This document shows, one piece after another, positions 36,809 through 46,027 of a stretch of 64,000 nucleotides of DNA. The notes beneath the pieces are model-generated. The model worked only from the letters and a program-made list of their open reading frames with translations, did not search any database and was not told the origin of the DNA. Source of the DNA: Corynebacterium testudinoris (lineage in GTDB: Bacteria > Actinomycetota > Actinomycetes > Mycobacteriales > Mycobacteriaceae); the NCBI RefSeq assembly GCF_001021045.1, contig NZ_CP011545.1, forward strand, positions 248,001 through 312,000. Reading direction: 5' to 3'. Position 1 is the first letter of the stretch. Every line of letters begins with the position of its first letter. The translations under genes were made by a program, and so were the position numbers.

Positions 36809-38059
36809 CTACGAGGCGGCAGGAGGTGTTGATGGGGTAGGTGTGATCCGGGAACCCCCACCCCGCAGTGCCGTGAGGTGGACGAGCCCACCGGCCACCG
36901 GGCCGAGGATGAGGGCCGTGCACACCCCGGCCTCAAGTGAGAGCGGGGCGAGCCAGAGGATGCCGAAGGACACCACCGAGGAGGTCACCCATCCGGCGAC
37001 GTAGGCGCGGTGTTTTTCCTGCGCGAGCGTCGCCGTGCCGGTGACGATGAGCGAGCCAGTAAACGCCGACGCCAGCGTCAACGTGGCCAGAATCGGACCC
37101 GGTACCCACAGCCCTGCGGGGAAGAAATTATCCAAGATCCACGGGCCGATGAGCCACGCCAGTCCCGCGCCAACCAGACCCAGGGCTAGCACCCCGAGGA
37201 TCGGCGTGACCAGCGCGCTGAAGAGACGATCACGCTGCTCAACAAACCGGACGATGAGCGCGGATTGGAATCGCTGCAACGGCACGAGAATGGGGGCGCG
37301 GGTAAACGTCACGGCGTTGATGATGCCGGCCACCGTGGCCACGGTCCCGGCGTCGGGGGCCGAGGTGGATTGGACGAACACGGGGAAGCCCGTGATCAAT
37401 GCCGCCGAGGCCCCGGAGGCGAGCATGGCGGAGCCCACGCGACGGGCCAGCAGGGAGGTGTCCACGTCGACGGGGCTGGCGAGCTTCGCCCGCACCGTCG
37501 GCGACAGGCCGAGAACGATGAGCCAGCTCAACGCACCGATGACGGTGATGAGCACGAAGGCCTCGATGCCCCACCCCGCTTGCCACGCCGCCAAGGCGAG
37601 CAGCAGGCGCACGCCAGAATCGAGCGCGACCAGGCCGGCGTACTGCTTCCACAGGTTGAGACCTGACAGCACTCCGGAGAGCACCGATTGGAAGGCGTAG
37701 GTAAACAAACCGAAGGCGAGGAAGGCAGTAGCCATGGGCGTATCCACGTTCCCGCGCATGAGCGTGGGCATCCATAGGGCACCGACGATGAGGGCCACCA
37801 CGAGGGTCGCCGAGCCGATGATGAGGCCCAACGTCCAGGGGCGCCCATTGCCGCGCCGGGTCGAACTTCGCGCCCCGGCGACCGCCCGGGTGGTTTCCTG
37901 CATGAGCCCGTCGAGGAAGCCGGTGGCGGCGAAAAACAACCCCCAAAAAGCCTGGAAGGCGGCTAACTGTTCAGTATCCCCCAGTGCCCAGGAGGCGACG
38001 TAGATGACGATGAATCCGGACAGCGCCGCGAAGACTGTTGCCAGGCTCAGTGCCCTCAT
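36809..38059 (-). CDS. polytopic membrane protein, flippase-like
   Basis: A 416-residue protein with about 10-12 hydrophobic segments, including GFIVIYVASWALG near the N-terminus and repeated pairs later. The layout suits the MATE/Wzx-like (MVF/polysaccharide transporter) group, which moves lipid-linked sugars across the membrane. Its place directly upstream of the rml operon supports a cell-envelope glycan role, but no diagnostic motif was identified. ATG 38059 overlaps the aminopeptidase stop by 4 bp; an upstream extension in this frame is antisense-like and was discarded. Confidence 0.72.
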   Translation of the reverse strand: MRALSLATVFAALSGFIVIYVASWALGDTEQLAAFQAFWGLFFAATGFLDGLMQETTRAVAGARSSTRRGNGRPWTLGLIIGSATLVVALIVGALWMPTLMRGNVDTPMATAFLAFGLFTYAFQSVLSGVLSGLNLWKQYAGLVALDSGVRLLLALAAWQAGWGIEAFVLITVIGALSWLIVLGLSPTVRAKLASPVDVDTSLLARRVGSAMLASGASAALITGFPVFVQSTSAPDAGTVATVAGIINAVTFTRAPILVPLQRFQSALIVRFVEQRDRLFSALVTPILGVLALGLVGAGLAWLIGPWILDNFFPAGLWVPGPILATLTLASAFTGSLIVTGTATLAQEKHRAYVAGWVTSSVVSFGILWLAPLSLEAGVCTALILGPVAGGLVHLTALRGGGSRITPTPSTPPAAS

Positions 38060-39429
38060 CCGGGGAACTCGGGCAATTCTCGCTGGTTGAGCCAGGAGGC
38101 CCAGAGCTCTTCCACGGCCGAGTCCGCGATCCCCAGTTCCCGTGCCTCGGCCAGTACTTCCCGCTTGAGGTCGATAGGCTCCACGACGGAGTGGCGGCCC
38201 GCCGCGACGTAGCGGCGGAGCATGCGGAAGAAGGGGACGTCGCCAAGCAAGACCCGCAACGCGTGGACCGTGAGGGCCCCGCGCTTGTACACCCGATCGT
38301 CGAACATGTCCCGGGTACCGGGATTGGAAAGCAGAATGTCCTGAGGCAGGGCCTTGATTATGTCGTAGTGCTCCCGGGCGGAATCGGCGGCCGGGCGGCC
38401 GGCGGAATGCTCGAACCACAACCACTCCGCGTAGCAGGCAAAACCCTCGTTGAGCCAGATGTCATTCCATTGCGCCAACCCCAAGGAATTGCCAAACCAT
38501 TGGTGCGATAGCTCGTGCGCGATGAGACGCTCCCACGCGTGATCCCCGGCGATGTGGTTGGCGCCGAAGATGGACAGCCCCTGGGCCTCGACGGGGATTT
38601 CCAGATCGTCCTCGCAGACCACGACCGTGTACGCGTCGAAAGGATAGGGGCCAAACAGGTCCGTGTACAGGTCGAGCATGGCGGACTGATCGCGGAGCTC
38701 CTCCGCGGCCTGCGCGCGCAACGGCGCAGGTACCCACGCCGTCACTGCCGGGCGCGTCGGGTCCTCCCGCAGCGCCAGCGAAACGTACTCGCCGATCTGC
38801 ACGGTGGCCAGGTAGGTAGCCATCGGCTCGTCGATGCGGTACGTCCAGGTCGTGCGAGAACCCGAGGTCTGCTTGCCCGTGAGGGTTCCATTGGCCACGA
38901 CCGCGTAAGGGCTATCCGTGGTCATCGACAACTCGTAGCGAGCCTTCTCGTCCGGGGTGTCATCGCAGGGGAACCAGCTGGGGGCGCCACAAGGCTGTGA
39001 GGCCACGAGGGCACCGTTGGTGAGTTCCTCCCAGCCGAGCCCACCCCACGCCGTGCGGATCGGGCGGGGCGTGCCGGCGTAGCGGATGGTGAGGGAAAAC
39101 TCGGAATCCACCGGGATCTCATCGCGGAAGGTGAGGCGGAGCTTCCCGCCCGCCTGACGGAAGCGCTGCACCTGCACCGTCCGGCCCGCACTGCCCTGGG
39201 CCGTCACTTTGCTCACCCGCATGCTGGGGGCGAGGTCCAGCGTCATCGACGGCAGCGGCTTCCAATTGTCCAACCGCAACGTGGCCACGCCGCTGAGGTT
39301 ATTCGGCCCCACCCGGTAGTTCAGCTCCAGGTGATAGGCCCGGACGTGGTAGCCGAGGTTGAAGTCGACCCCTGTGTAATCGTCGCGGGTACCGGGGATC
39401 GGAGTGGTGCGCAGCCTATGCAAGATCAT
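38056..39429 (-). CDS. M1-family zinc aminopeptidase
   Basis: A 457-residue metallopeptidase with HELSHQWFGN (zinc-binding His-Glu-x2-His), the second zinc Glu in NEGFACYAEW and an N-terminal beta-domain. It is about half the length of PepN, lacking the long C-terminal domain, like the short M1 peptidases of Actinobacteria. No signal peptide is visible, so it is probably cytoplasmic. It overlaps the downstream flippase-like gene by 4 bp. Confidence 0.88.
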   Translation of the reverse strand: MILHRLRTTPIPGTRDDYTGVDFNLGYHVRAYHLELNYRVGPNNLSGVATLRLDNWKPLPSMTLDLAPSMRVSKVTAQGSAGRTVQVQRFRQAGGKLRLTFRDEIPVDSEFSLTIRYAGTPRPIRTAWGGLGWEELTNGALVASQPCGAPSWFPCDDTPDEKARYELSMTTDSPYAVVANGTLTGKQTSGSRTTWTYRIDEPMATYLATVQIGEYVSLALREDPTRPAVTAWVPAPLRAQAAEELRDQSAMLDLYTDLFGPYPFDAYTVVVCEDDLEIPVEAQGLSIFGANHIAGDHAWERLIAHELSHQWFGNSLGLAQWNDIWLNEGFACYAEWLWFEHSAGRPAADSAREHYDIIKALPQDILLSNPGTRDMFDDRVYKRGALTVHALRVLLGDVPFFRMLRRYVAAGRHSVVEPIDLKREVLAEARELGIADSAVEELWASWLNQRELPEFPG

Positions 39430-39441
39430 CGTCCAACGATG

Positions 39442-41475
39442 CTACCCCTCGGGTGCGTCAGCGTCGCTCAAGCGCGGGACAAGCCGCTGGATAAGCCACG
39501 TGTAAATGAGCGATTCGACGCGAGCAACCTGCTCGTTGTCCGAGGCTCCGGCGTGCCCGCCCTCGGTGTTTTCGAAGTAGTCCACCGGCTGCCCGGCTTC
39601 CTTCAGCGCCTGGGCGAAGAGCCGGGCGTGAGCGGGATGCACTCGATCGTCCCGGGTTGACGTGGTGACCAGGGCCGGCGGGTAGGGCGGTGTGTCGGAG
39701 ACATTGTGCAGTGGAGACCAGCTGTCGATGGCGGCCCGTTCCTCCGGGATGTCCGGATCGCCGTACTCGGCCATCCAGGAAGCACCCGCTGACCAGGTGT
39801 GATAACGCACCATGTCCGTCAGTGGCACCTGGATGACGGCAGCACCGAGCGCCTGCGGATACTGCACGAGCGCCCCGGCGGTGAGCAGGCCACCATTGGA
39901 ACCACCCCGAATCCCGATGAGCTCGGGCGTGGCGTAGCCCCGTTCCACCAAATCGCGTAGAACCGCGTGGTGGTCTTCCCACACCTTATGCCGGTTGGTT
40001 TTTACCACCTGGGTGTGCCAGTTCGGCCCGAACTCCCCACCGCCGCGCAGATTGGGCTGGACGAAGAAGAAACCCTGCTCCAACCACGCGATGCCGCGCA
40101 CAGCCGAGTATCCCGGGGTGAGGGACACCTCGAAGCCGCCGTAGCCGCCGACGAGGGTGGGGCGAGGTCCGACGGAGAAGTCTCCGGTGATGAAGTAGGG
40201 AAGACGGGTGCCATCGGCGGAGGTCACCCAATGCTGGCGGGTCTCCAACCCGGTGGCATCGAACAGTGCCGGCAGGTGGCGAACGGCTTCCGGGGTGGCG
40301 CCCTCTGCAAGGTCAAGCCGGTACAGGGTATCGGGTTCGGTGAAGGACGAGGTGGTGAGCCACACCTCGTCGCCGTCATGCGGGCTGGTGGCTACCACTG
40401 AGGCGGTGACCAGATCGGGGAGGGCGATGGGCCAGCCGGCCGCCAGCGGATCGCTCAGCGGACGCACCTCCACCCTCGTGGTCACATCGTCGAGCAAGGA
40501 GAGGATCAGGTAGTTGGCGGTAAAAGAGGTGCCCTGAAGGGAGATATGCTCCGTCGGTTCAAAAACGACCGTGATGGTGCGCTTTCCGTCGAGGAACTCA
40601 TCCAACGCGATGACGCCGAGGCCACCGGCGGGGATGCCCGCGAAGGTCGTGCGCGGGGAGAGGAAAAGCCACTGCTGGCGGATGATCGCCTCACAGTCCT
40701 CCGGAATTTCCAGCACCTGCAGTGGCGAACTGGGGTCGAGCCCCTGCGCCACGCATTGGCGCGAGCGATAGAAGTCCAGTGCGCGGGAGACGATGATGCG
40801 TTCAAACCCGGGGGTCGTGTCCGCCCATGCGCCCACCGCCACGTCCTCGACGCGGCCGGAGGTGTAGACGGGGGCATCGGCGATGTCTTCGCCGCGGTGC
40901 CACACCCGCACCTGCGCGGGGTAGCCCGAAGCGGTCAGCGAGCCTTCGCCCGTGTCCGTGCCCACGAGCAGCGTGTTCCGGTCGATCCAGCTGAGATCGG
41001 ACTTGGCTTCGGGCAGGTAGAAGGGCGTGTCGGTGACAAACTCCCCGGTGAGCAGGTCGAATTCGCGTACCTCCGAGGCATCCGCCCCGCCGCGCGAGAG
41101 CCGCACGAGGGCACGGTCGTAGTCCGGGGTGCGCACGTGCGCACCTTTCCACACCCAGCTTTCACCTTCTGCGCGCGCGAGCGCGTCGACGTCGATAAGC
41201 ACCTCCCATTCCGGGGAAACCGTGAGGAAGGAGTCCAACGTCGTGCGCCGCCACACTCCGCGCTGATGCGCGGCGTCGCGCCAGAAGTTATAAAGATGCG
41301 GCCCGCGCCGCACGACATAAGGAATGCGTTCGTCGACGTCCAGCGCCGCCTTGATGCGTTGCTGCAAGGCGCGGCGTTCAGGCTGCTTATCGACGCCCGC
41401 CTCCGTCACCGCCGACCAGTCCCTCGCCCAGGTCAGGGCCTCGGGGGAATCAATGTCCTCAAGGTAGGTATCCAT
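39442..41475 (-). CDS. prolyl oligopeptidase family serine peptidase (S9A)
   Basis: A 677-residue protein: an N-terminal beta-propeller region followed by an alpha/beta-hydrolase domain. The catalytic Ser is in RGGSNGGLL (about residue 526), Asp in TRDDRVHPAHA (about 609) and His in EGGHAGAS (about 641). It cleaves short peptides after proline or related residues. It ends 12 bp before the aminopeptidase gene, suggesting one peptide-degradation operon. Two exact copies of the dispersed 10-mer lie about 190 bp apart in it. Confidence 0.9.
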   Translation of the reverse strand: MDTYLEDIDSPEALTWARDWSAVTEAGVDKQPERRALQQRIKAALDVDERIPYVVRRGPHLYNFWRDAAHQRGVWRRTTLDSFLTVSPEWEVLIDVDALARAEGESWVWKGAHVRTPDYDRALVRLSRGGADASEVREFDLLTGEFVTDTPFYLPEAKSDLSWIDRNTLLVGTDTGEGSLTASGYPAQVRVWHRGEDIADAPVYTSGRVEDVAVGAWADTTPGFERIIVSRALDFYRSRQCVAQGLDPSSPLQVLEIPEDCEAIIRQQWLFLSPRTTFAGIPAGGLGVIALDEFLDGKRTITVVFEPTEHISLQGTSFTANYLILSLLDDVTTRVEVRPLSDPLAAGWPIALPDLVTASVVATSPHDGDEVWLTTSSFTEPDTLYRLDLAEGATPEAVRHLPALFDATGLETRQHWVTSADGTRLPYFITGDFSVGPRPTLVGGYGGFEVSLTPGYSAVRGIAWLEQGFFFVQPNLRGGGEFGPNWHTQVVKTNRHKVWEDHHAVLRDLVERGYATPELIGIRGGSNGGLLTAGALVQYPQALGAAVIQVPLTDMVRYHTWSAGASWMAEYGDPDIPEERAAIDSWSPLHNVSDTPPYPPALVTTSTRDDRVHPAHARLFAQALKEAGQPVDYFENTEGGHAGASDNEQVARVESLIYTWLIQRLVPRLSDADAPEG
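41191..41200 (+). repeat. dispersed motif GTCGATAAGC, copy 10
   Basis: Exact copy antisense to the prolyl oligopeptidase gene, which reads Leu-Ile-Asp; 5' flank CGTCGAC. Confidence 0.8.
41385..41394 (-). repeat. dispersed motif GTCGATAAGC, copy 11
   Basis: Exact copy in the sense strand of the prolyl oligopeptidase gene, read as Val-Asp-Lys; 5' flank GGCGGGC. Confidence 0.8.
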
Positions 41476-41497
41476 TACCGTCCGATATTAGACGCCA

Positions 41498-42601
41498 CTA
41501 GACTCCCAAGCCTCGCGCGAAGGTGGGCCAGGAGTTCTCCAGGTCAGCTTCCCAGTAACTCCACGAGTGGGTGCCGACGTTATTGAACTGGAAGTGAGCG
41601 GGAATGCCAGCGCGGTCCAGCTTCGCCTTGAGATCATGGGTGCACTGGTTGGTCGCGGCCTCGATCGCCCCGCCTTCCACCTGCAGGCGAGTAGCGCCGA
41701 TCGACGCGACCAGCGGGTCCGCGCCCTTCTCGATGTAGTAGCCCGGCATGTCCCTGGCGCCAGCAAACCCGGAGCCGTTAGAGACGTACAGCTCGGTGCC
41801 GCGCAGCTTATCGGCGTTGACCAACGCATCGTTGTAGCGGTTGTACTCCCCGCCCATCGGGCCCCACATCTGCTCCGGCGTGGCCCCGCCGCGGTTAACC
41901 GTCACCTGCAGGTATGCCCACGGGATCGGAGTTGAGGTGGCAGCACAACCGGAGAAGGAACCGACCGCGTCGTAGAAGCCTTGGTTGTGCTGAGCGAACA
42001 GCAGCGAAGTGGTGGCCGACATGGACATTCCGGCGATCGCCCGCTTGTCATTGGCGCCCAAGTAAGACTCGAGCGGTCCCGGGAGCTCCTTGGTCAGGAA
42101 CGTCTCCCACTTCTGTGGGCCCTTGAGGTAGCGAGTATTGAGGTCCTGATCCACCCAATCCGTGTAGTACGAAAACGCGCCCGCCATCGGGATGACAACG
42201 TTGATGCCCTTGTCCAAGTAAAAATCGACGACAGACGTCTGGGTGATCCAGTCCGTGTTGGACTGCTCGCCGCCGCCGGCACCATTGAGGAGGTACAGGG
42301 TCGGAGCGTTGTGCACCGCAGCCTTGATCACCACCATTGGGATGTCCCGATCCATCGACGGCGAGTAGGCCTGAACCTCCTTCACCCTTGGGTTCTCGGC
42401 GGAAATCTGTTAAACCTTGGCCCGCCAATTCGGATCAGTTTCGGCAACGGGCGGAGCGGTCTCCGCGATGCGCGCCAAGTGAGCATCACCGGCGATCTGA
42501 GCCGGGGTGACCTCGGCGGCGAGGGCAACGGGTGCGGTGAACGCGGTGGCGGCGATGGACAAGGCCGCGAGGGGAGCGGCGATCCGGCTAAGAAGTGTCA
42601 T
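41498..42601 (-). pseudogene. mycolyltransferase with in-frame stop (cmt paralogue 1)
   Basis: A full-length mycolyltransferase frame is interrupted by TAA at 42410-42412. Before the stop, 63 residues include a signal peptide almost identical to the downstream-strand neighbour (MTLLSRIAAPLAALSIAATAF). After it the same frame resumes with NPRVKEVQAYSPSM and keeps the nucleophile GMSMSATTS and the His motif GTHSWSYW. The paralogue at 42765-43862 aligns through the break, where this copy has about four extra residues. Restart at GTG 42391 would lack the signal peptide. It is a pseudogene unless the stop is a sequencing error. Confidence 0.82.
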
Positions 42602-42764
42602 AGCAGTTCATTTCTTGGTGGTTATTCGGCTGCCCACTGGAAGAAAAGCGAGGGGAGAGTACTCATCGTAACTGGAGCTTAAGTCGTGGAAAAAACGAAA
42701 AAACACAGAAGGCGCTGACCACCGTGCGGGGTGGTCAGCGCCTGCTTAAGCGTGATGTGTGTAC

Positions 42765-43862
42765 TTAGACGCCCAATGCGCGAGCGTAAGTGGGCCAGGA
42801 CTGCTCCATGTCCTCGATCCAGTAGTTCCAGGAGTGGGTGCCGGTAGCGCGCAGGTTGTAGTCCGCCGGAATGCCAGCGCGATCCAGCTTGGCCTTGAGG
42901 TCGTGGGTGCACTGGTTGGTAGCGGCCTCGATGACGCCACCTTCAGCAATGAGGGTCAAGGAACCCGCGGAAGCGATGGCCGGGTCAGCGCCCTGCTCGA
43001 TGTAGTAGCCCGGCAGGTCCTTCTCGCCTGCGAAACCGGATGCATTGGAGATGTAGAGCTCGGTGCCGCGCAGCTTCTCAGCGTTGACCAGGGCATCGTT
43101 CTCGCGGTTGTAGGCGCCACCCATCGGGCCCCAGACGGTCTCCGGCTCGACGCCACCGCGGTTCACCGTGACCTTGCCGTACTGGTACGGCAAGAAGGTA
43201 GAGGTAGCCGCGCAACCGGAGAAAGAGCCAGCGACATCGTAGAAGCCGGGGACCTTCTGCGGGAGCAGCAGCGAAGAGGTAGCGGACATGGAGAATCCGC
43301 CGATGCCGCGCTTGTTGTTAGAACCGAGACGGGACTCGATCGGGCCCGGCAGCTCCTTGGTGAGGAAGGTTTCCCACTTCTGCGGACCGGACACGTACTT
43401 GGTGCCAGCGTTGGGGTCATGCCAGTCGAGGTAGTACGTGAACGCGCCCTGCATGGGGATGACAACGTTGACGTTCTTGTCCTCATAGAACTCCGCAGCC
43501 TTGCCGGAGGTGATCCAGTCCATGTTCTGCTCAGCGCCGCCAGCGCCGTTGAGCAGGTAGATGGTCGGAGCGCCCTGGGAGCCGTCCTTAGCGGTGATGA
43601 CCGCCACGGGGATGTCACGGCCCATCGACGGGGAGAACACGTTGAGCTTCTGGATGCGGGGGTTGTCCTTCGTGCGCTGGATCCACTTGCGATCGCTGGC
43701 ATCCATCTCAGCCTGAGACATTTCCTTGATGGTGCTCAACTGGGCGTCGCCGGCAATCTGGGCCGGGGTGACCTCGGAGGCGAGGGCAACGGGTGCGGTG
43801 AACGCAGTGGCGGCGATGGACAGGGCCGCGAGCGGGGCGGCGATCCGGCTAAGAAGCTTCAT
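42765..43862 (-). CDS. cmt: secreted mycolyltransferase (antigen 85 family)
   Basis: A 365-residue secreted enzyme with a signal peptide (residues 1-28, cleavage near ALA-S). The Ag85-type nucleophile is Ser191 in GFSMSATSS and the catalytic His is His343 in GTHSWNYW. It transfers mycolates between trehalose monomycolates or to arabinogalactan and small proteins. ATG 43862 has AGGAA 9 nt upstream, and the same start context exists in the broken paralogue; ATG 43871 would leave no spacing. It is divergent from the 39-codon gene. Confidence 0.92.
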   Translation of the reverse strand: MKLLSRIAAPLAALSIAATAFTAPVALASEVTPAQIAGDAQLSTIKEMSQAEMDASDRKWIQRTKDNPRIQKLNVFSPSMGRDIPVAVITAKDGSQGAPTIYLLNGAGGAEQNMDWITSGKAAEFYEDKNVNVVIPMQGAFTYYLDWHDPNAGTKYVSGPQKWETFLTKELPGPIESRLGSNNKRGIGGFSMSATSSLLLPQKVPGFYDVAGSFSGCAATSTFLPYQYGKVTVNRGGVEPETVWGPMGGAYNRENDALVNAEKLRGTELYISNASGFAGEKDLPGYYIEQGADPAIASAGSLTLIAEGGVIEAATNQCTHDLKAKLDRAGIPADYNLRATGTHSWNYWIEDMEQSWPTYARALGV

Positions 43863-44259
43863 ACGGTTCATTTCCTAGTTCGTATTCGATCCCCGCTGCT
43901 CGCCGGGTAAAGGCGAGGGAGGCTGACTGGGCGCGAACTCCACAGGGGAGGGTGGTGCACTCATTGTGTTTCATCGTAGTGACTGCCGGTGATGTTAACG
44001 GATAGATAAAGATGTCGCCGAATAGTGGGGGTGATCGAGCGGCCCGTGCCTCGGCGGTTGAGAAGGCGGTCTCCATTAAAGTTACCCAAGTTACTGGTGG
44101 TGCACAAGGGATTTATGTGTCATAATATTTCCAGTCTCGTCCCGTAACGAATTCCCGGGTTGGTTCGTTGAATCTCAATGGATCCCCTTTTCGGAGGGGT
44201 GGACGTTTCTGGATAAACCAACGACACCGTAGACAAAAACCGTAGAGAAAGAAGACTTC
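43863..44259. promoter_or_regulatory. divergent control region of cmt and the 39-codon gene
   Basis: No gene seen. On the minus strand TACGAT near 43976-43981 is a possible -10 box for cmt. On the plus strand CATAAT at 44121-44126, with an upstream TGTGT extension, is a good -10 box, giving a leader of about 125 nt before ATG 44260. The 13-mer CAAGGGATTTATG at 44105-44117 is shared with the cspA upstream region. Confidence 0.5.
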
Positions 44260-44379
44260 ATGAACTTCAACGCCATCATCGAGCAGATCATCGTGGCCAT
44301 CAACACCGTGCTTGGCCAGGCCGCGCACATGGGCTCTTCCGCATCCTCCAACGCAGCGCTCACCCTCGGCCTGATCTAG
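44260..44379 (+). CDS. small amphipathic protein (39 aa), possible porin-like or mycoloylated peptide
   Basis: A 39-codon frame starts MNFNAIIEQIIVAINTVLG and ends in a Ser/Ala-rich tail (MGSSASSNAALTLGLI). It has AAAGAAGA 5 nt before ATG, a strong candidate promoter, a long leader and a perfect 15-bp-stem terminator 18 bp after the stop, so it looks like a real, highly expressed gene. The N-terminal part can form an amphipathic helix. Length, lack of signal peptide and the serine tail recall PorA, PorH and ProtX of C. glutamicum, small outer-membrane proteins that receive mycolates; this is inference. It lies next to two mycolyltransferase genes. Confidence 0.7.
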   Translation: MNFNAIIEQIIVAINTVLGQAAHMGSSASSNAALTLGLI

Positions 44380-44396
44380 ACGCCGCCGGTCGGCCG

Positions 44397-44446
44397 AGTG
44401 CCTCGTCCCTTCCCCCACGTGGGATAAGGGACGAGGCACTTTTCTG
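44397..44446 (+). terminator. strong terminator of the 39-codon gene
   Basis: A perfect 15-bp stem (44397-44411 and 44426-44440) with a 14-nt loop is followed by TTTTCT. Confidence 0.93.
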
Positions 44447-44534
44447 TGCCCGTGTTGTCGGCCTGTCGTTATCGCCCCGTCTCACCCCTCACGACATTCC
44501 CCAGGCAAGCGGTGACACAAAGATGGCGAGCACG

Positions 44535-44540
44535 TATCCT
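44535..44540 (+). promoter_or_regulatory. -10 box TATCCT, leaderless promoter of lpd
   Basis: TATCCT lies 7 nt upstream of GTG 44548 without a ribosome-binding site. Confidence 0.55.
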
Positions 44541-44547
44541 AGGTTTC

Positions 44548-45957
44548 GTGACTGAACATTATGACGTTGTTGTCCTCGGTGCGGGCCCCGGTGGCTACGT
44601 TGCCGCCATCCGCGCCTCTCAGCTCGGGAAAAAGGTTGCTGTTGTAGAAAAGCAGTATTGGGGAGGTGTCTGCCTAAACGTTGGCTGCATCCCCTCCAAG
44701 GCATTGCTCAAGAATGCCGAGGTAGCCCACATCTTTAACCATGAGGCCAAGACCTTTGGCATGACCGGTGAGGTGTCATTCGACTTCGGCGTGGCGCACA
44801 AGCGCTCCCGCCAGGTGTCCGCGGGCATCGTCAAGGGTGTCCACTACCTGATGAAGAAGAACAAGATCGACGAGATCGACGGTCTGGGATCCTTCGTTGA
44901 CGCCAACACCATCGAGATCAGCGACGGCAAAGATGCCGGCAAGACCCTCACGTTCGATGACTGCATCATCGCCACCGGCTCCGTCGTCCGCTCCCTTCCG
45001 GGGGTAGAAATCGGCGGCAACGTTGTCTCTTATGAGGAGCAGATCCTCGATGAGAACCTGCCGGACTCCATGGTTATCGTCGGCGCCGGTGCTATCGGCA
45101 TGGAATTCGCGTACGTTCTCGCCAACTACGGCGTGGACATCACCATCGTTGAGTTCATGGACCGCGTCCTGCCGAACGAGGACGCTGACGTGTCCAAGGA
45201 GATTGCTAAGCAGTACAAGAAGCTTGGCGTCAAGCTGTTGACCGGCTACAAGACCACCGCCGTGCGTGACAACGGCGACGTCGTTGAGGTGGATGTTGAG
45301 TCCAAGGACGGCTCCAAGTCCGACACCCTCGCCGTCGACCGCGTGCTCGTCTCCATCGGTTTCGCCCCGCGCGTCGAGGGCTTCGGGCTGGAGAACACCG
45401 GCGTCGAACTCACTGAGCGTGGCGCCATTGCCATCGATGATGAGATGCGCACCAACGTCAAGAACATTTACGCCATCGGTGACGTCACCGCGAAGCTGCA
45501 GTTGGCTCACGTCGCTGAAGCTCAGGGAGTCGTCGCCGCCGAGGTCATCGCTGGCGCGGAGACCATGGAACTCGGCGATTACATGATGATGCCGCGTGCC
45601 ACCTTCTGTAACCCGCAGGTTGCTTCCTTCGGGTACACCGAGGCACAGGCTCGCGAGAAGTTCGCTGACCGCGAGATCAAGGTGGCTACCTTCCCGTTCT
45701 CCGCCAACGGCAAGGCCCAGGGCCTCGCCGAGACCGCCGGATTTGTCAAGGTTGTCGCTGATGCCGAGTTCGGCGAGCTCCTTGGTGCCCACATGGTTGG
45801 CGCCGGAGTGTCCGAGTTGCTGCCGGAGCTCACCCTGGCGCAGCGCTTCGACCTCACCGCTGAGGAAGTCGGCCGCAACGTGCACACCCACCCGACCCTG
45901 TCGGAAGCCATGAAGGAAGCCGTCGAAGGCATCCAGGGGCACATGATCAACCTGTAG
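44548..45957 (+). CDS. lpd: dihydrolipoyl dehydrogenase (E3)
   Basis: A 469-residue flavoprotein: FAD motif [14 protein letters not shown], redox disulfide GGVCLNVGC (Cys41 and Cys46 region), NAD motif [13 protein letters not shown] and C-terminal His-Glu-type [13 protein letters not shown] at the dimer interface. It reoxidises lipoyl groups of the pyruvate and 2-oxoglutarate dehydrogenase complexes. GTG 44548 gives the usual corynebacterial length and follows a -10 box; the upstream in-frame region is rejected. It is adjacent to ramB, as in C. glutamicum, with a shared bidirectional terminator. Confidence 0.96.
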   Translation: MTEHYDVVVLGAGPGGYVAAIRASQLGKKVAVVEKQYWGGVCLNVGCIPSKALLKNAEVAHIFNHEAKTFGMTGEVSFDFGVAHKRSRQVSAGIVKGVHYLMKKNKIDEIDGLGSFVDANTIEISDGKDAGKTLTFDDCIIATGSVVRSLPGVEIGGNVVSYEEQILDENLPDSMVIVGAGAIGMEFAYVLANYGVDITIVEFMDRVLPNEDADVSKEIAKQYKKLGVKLLTGYKTTAVRDNGDVVEVDVESKDGSKSDTLAVDRVLVSIGFAPRVEGFGLENTGVELTERGAIAIDDEMRTNVKNIYAIGDVTAKLQLAHVAEAQGVVAAEVIAGAETMELGDYMMMPRATFCNPQVASFGYTEAQAREKFADREIKVATFPFSANGKAQGLAETAGFVKVVADAEFGELLGAHMVGAGVSELLPELTLAQRFDLTAEEVGRNVHTHPTLSEAMKEAVEGIQGHMINL

Positions 45958-45973
45958 CCTTCACGCCACAGCC

Positions 45974-46009
45974 AAAAAGGTGGGACCCCAACGGGGTCCC
46001 ACCTTTTTT
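45974..46009. terminator. bidirectional terminator between lpd and ramB
   Basis: A 16-bp stem (AAAAAGGTGGGACCCC with its complement) and a 3-nt loop, with T-tracts on both strands. Confidence 0.93.
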
Positions 46010-46027
46010 GTTTTTGTTGCGCTGCGG

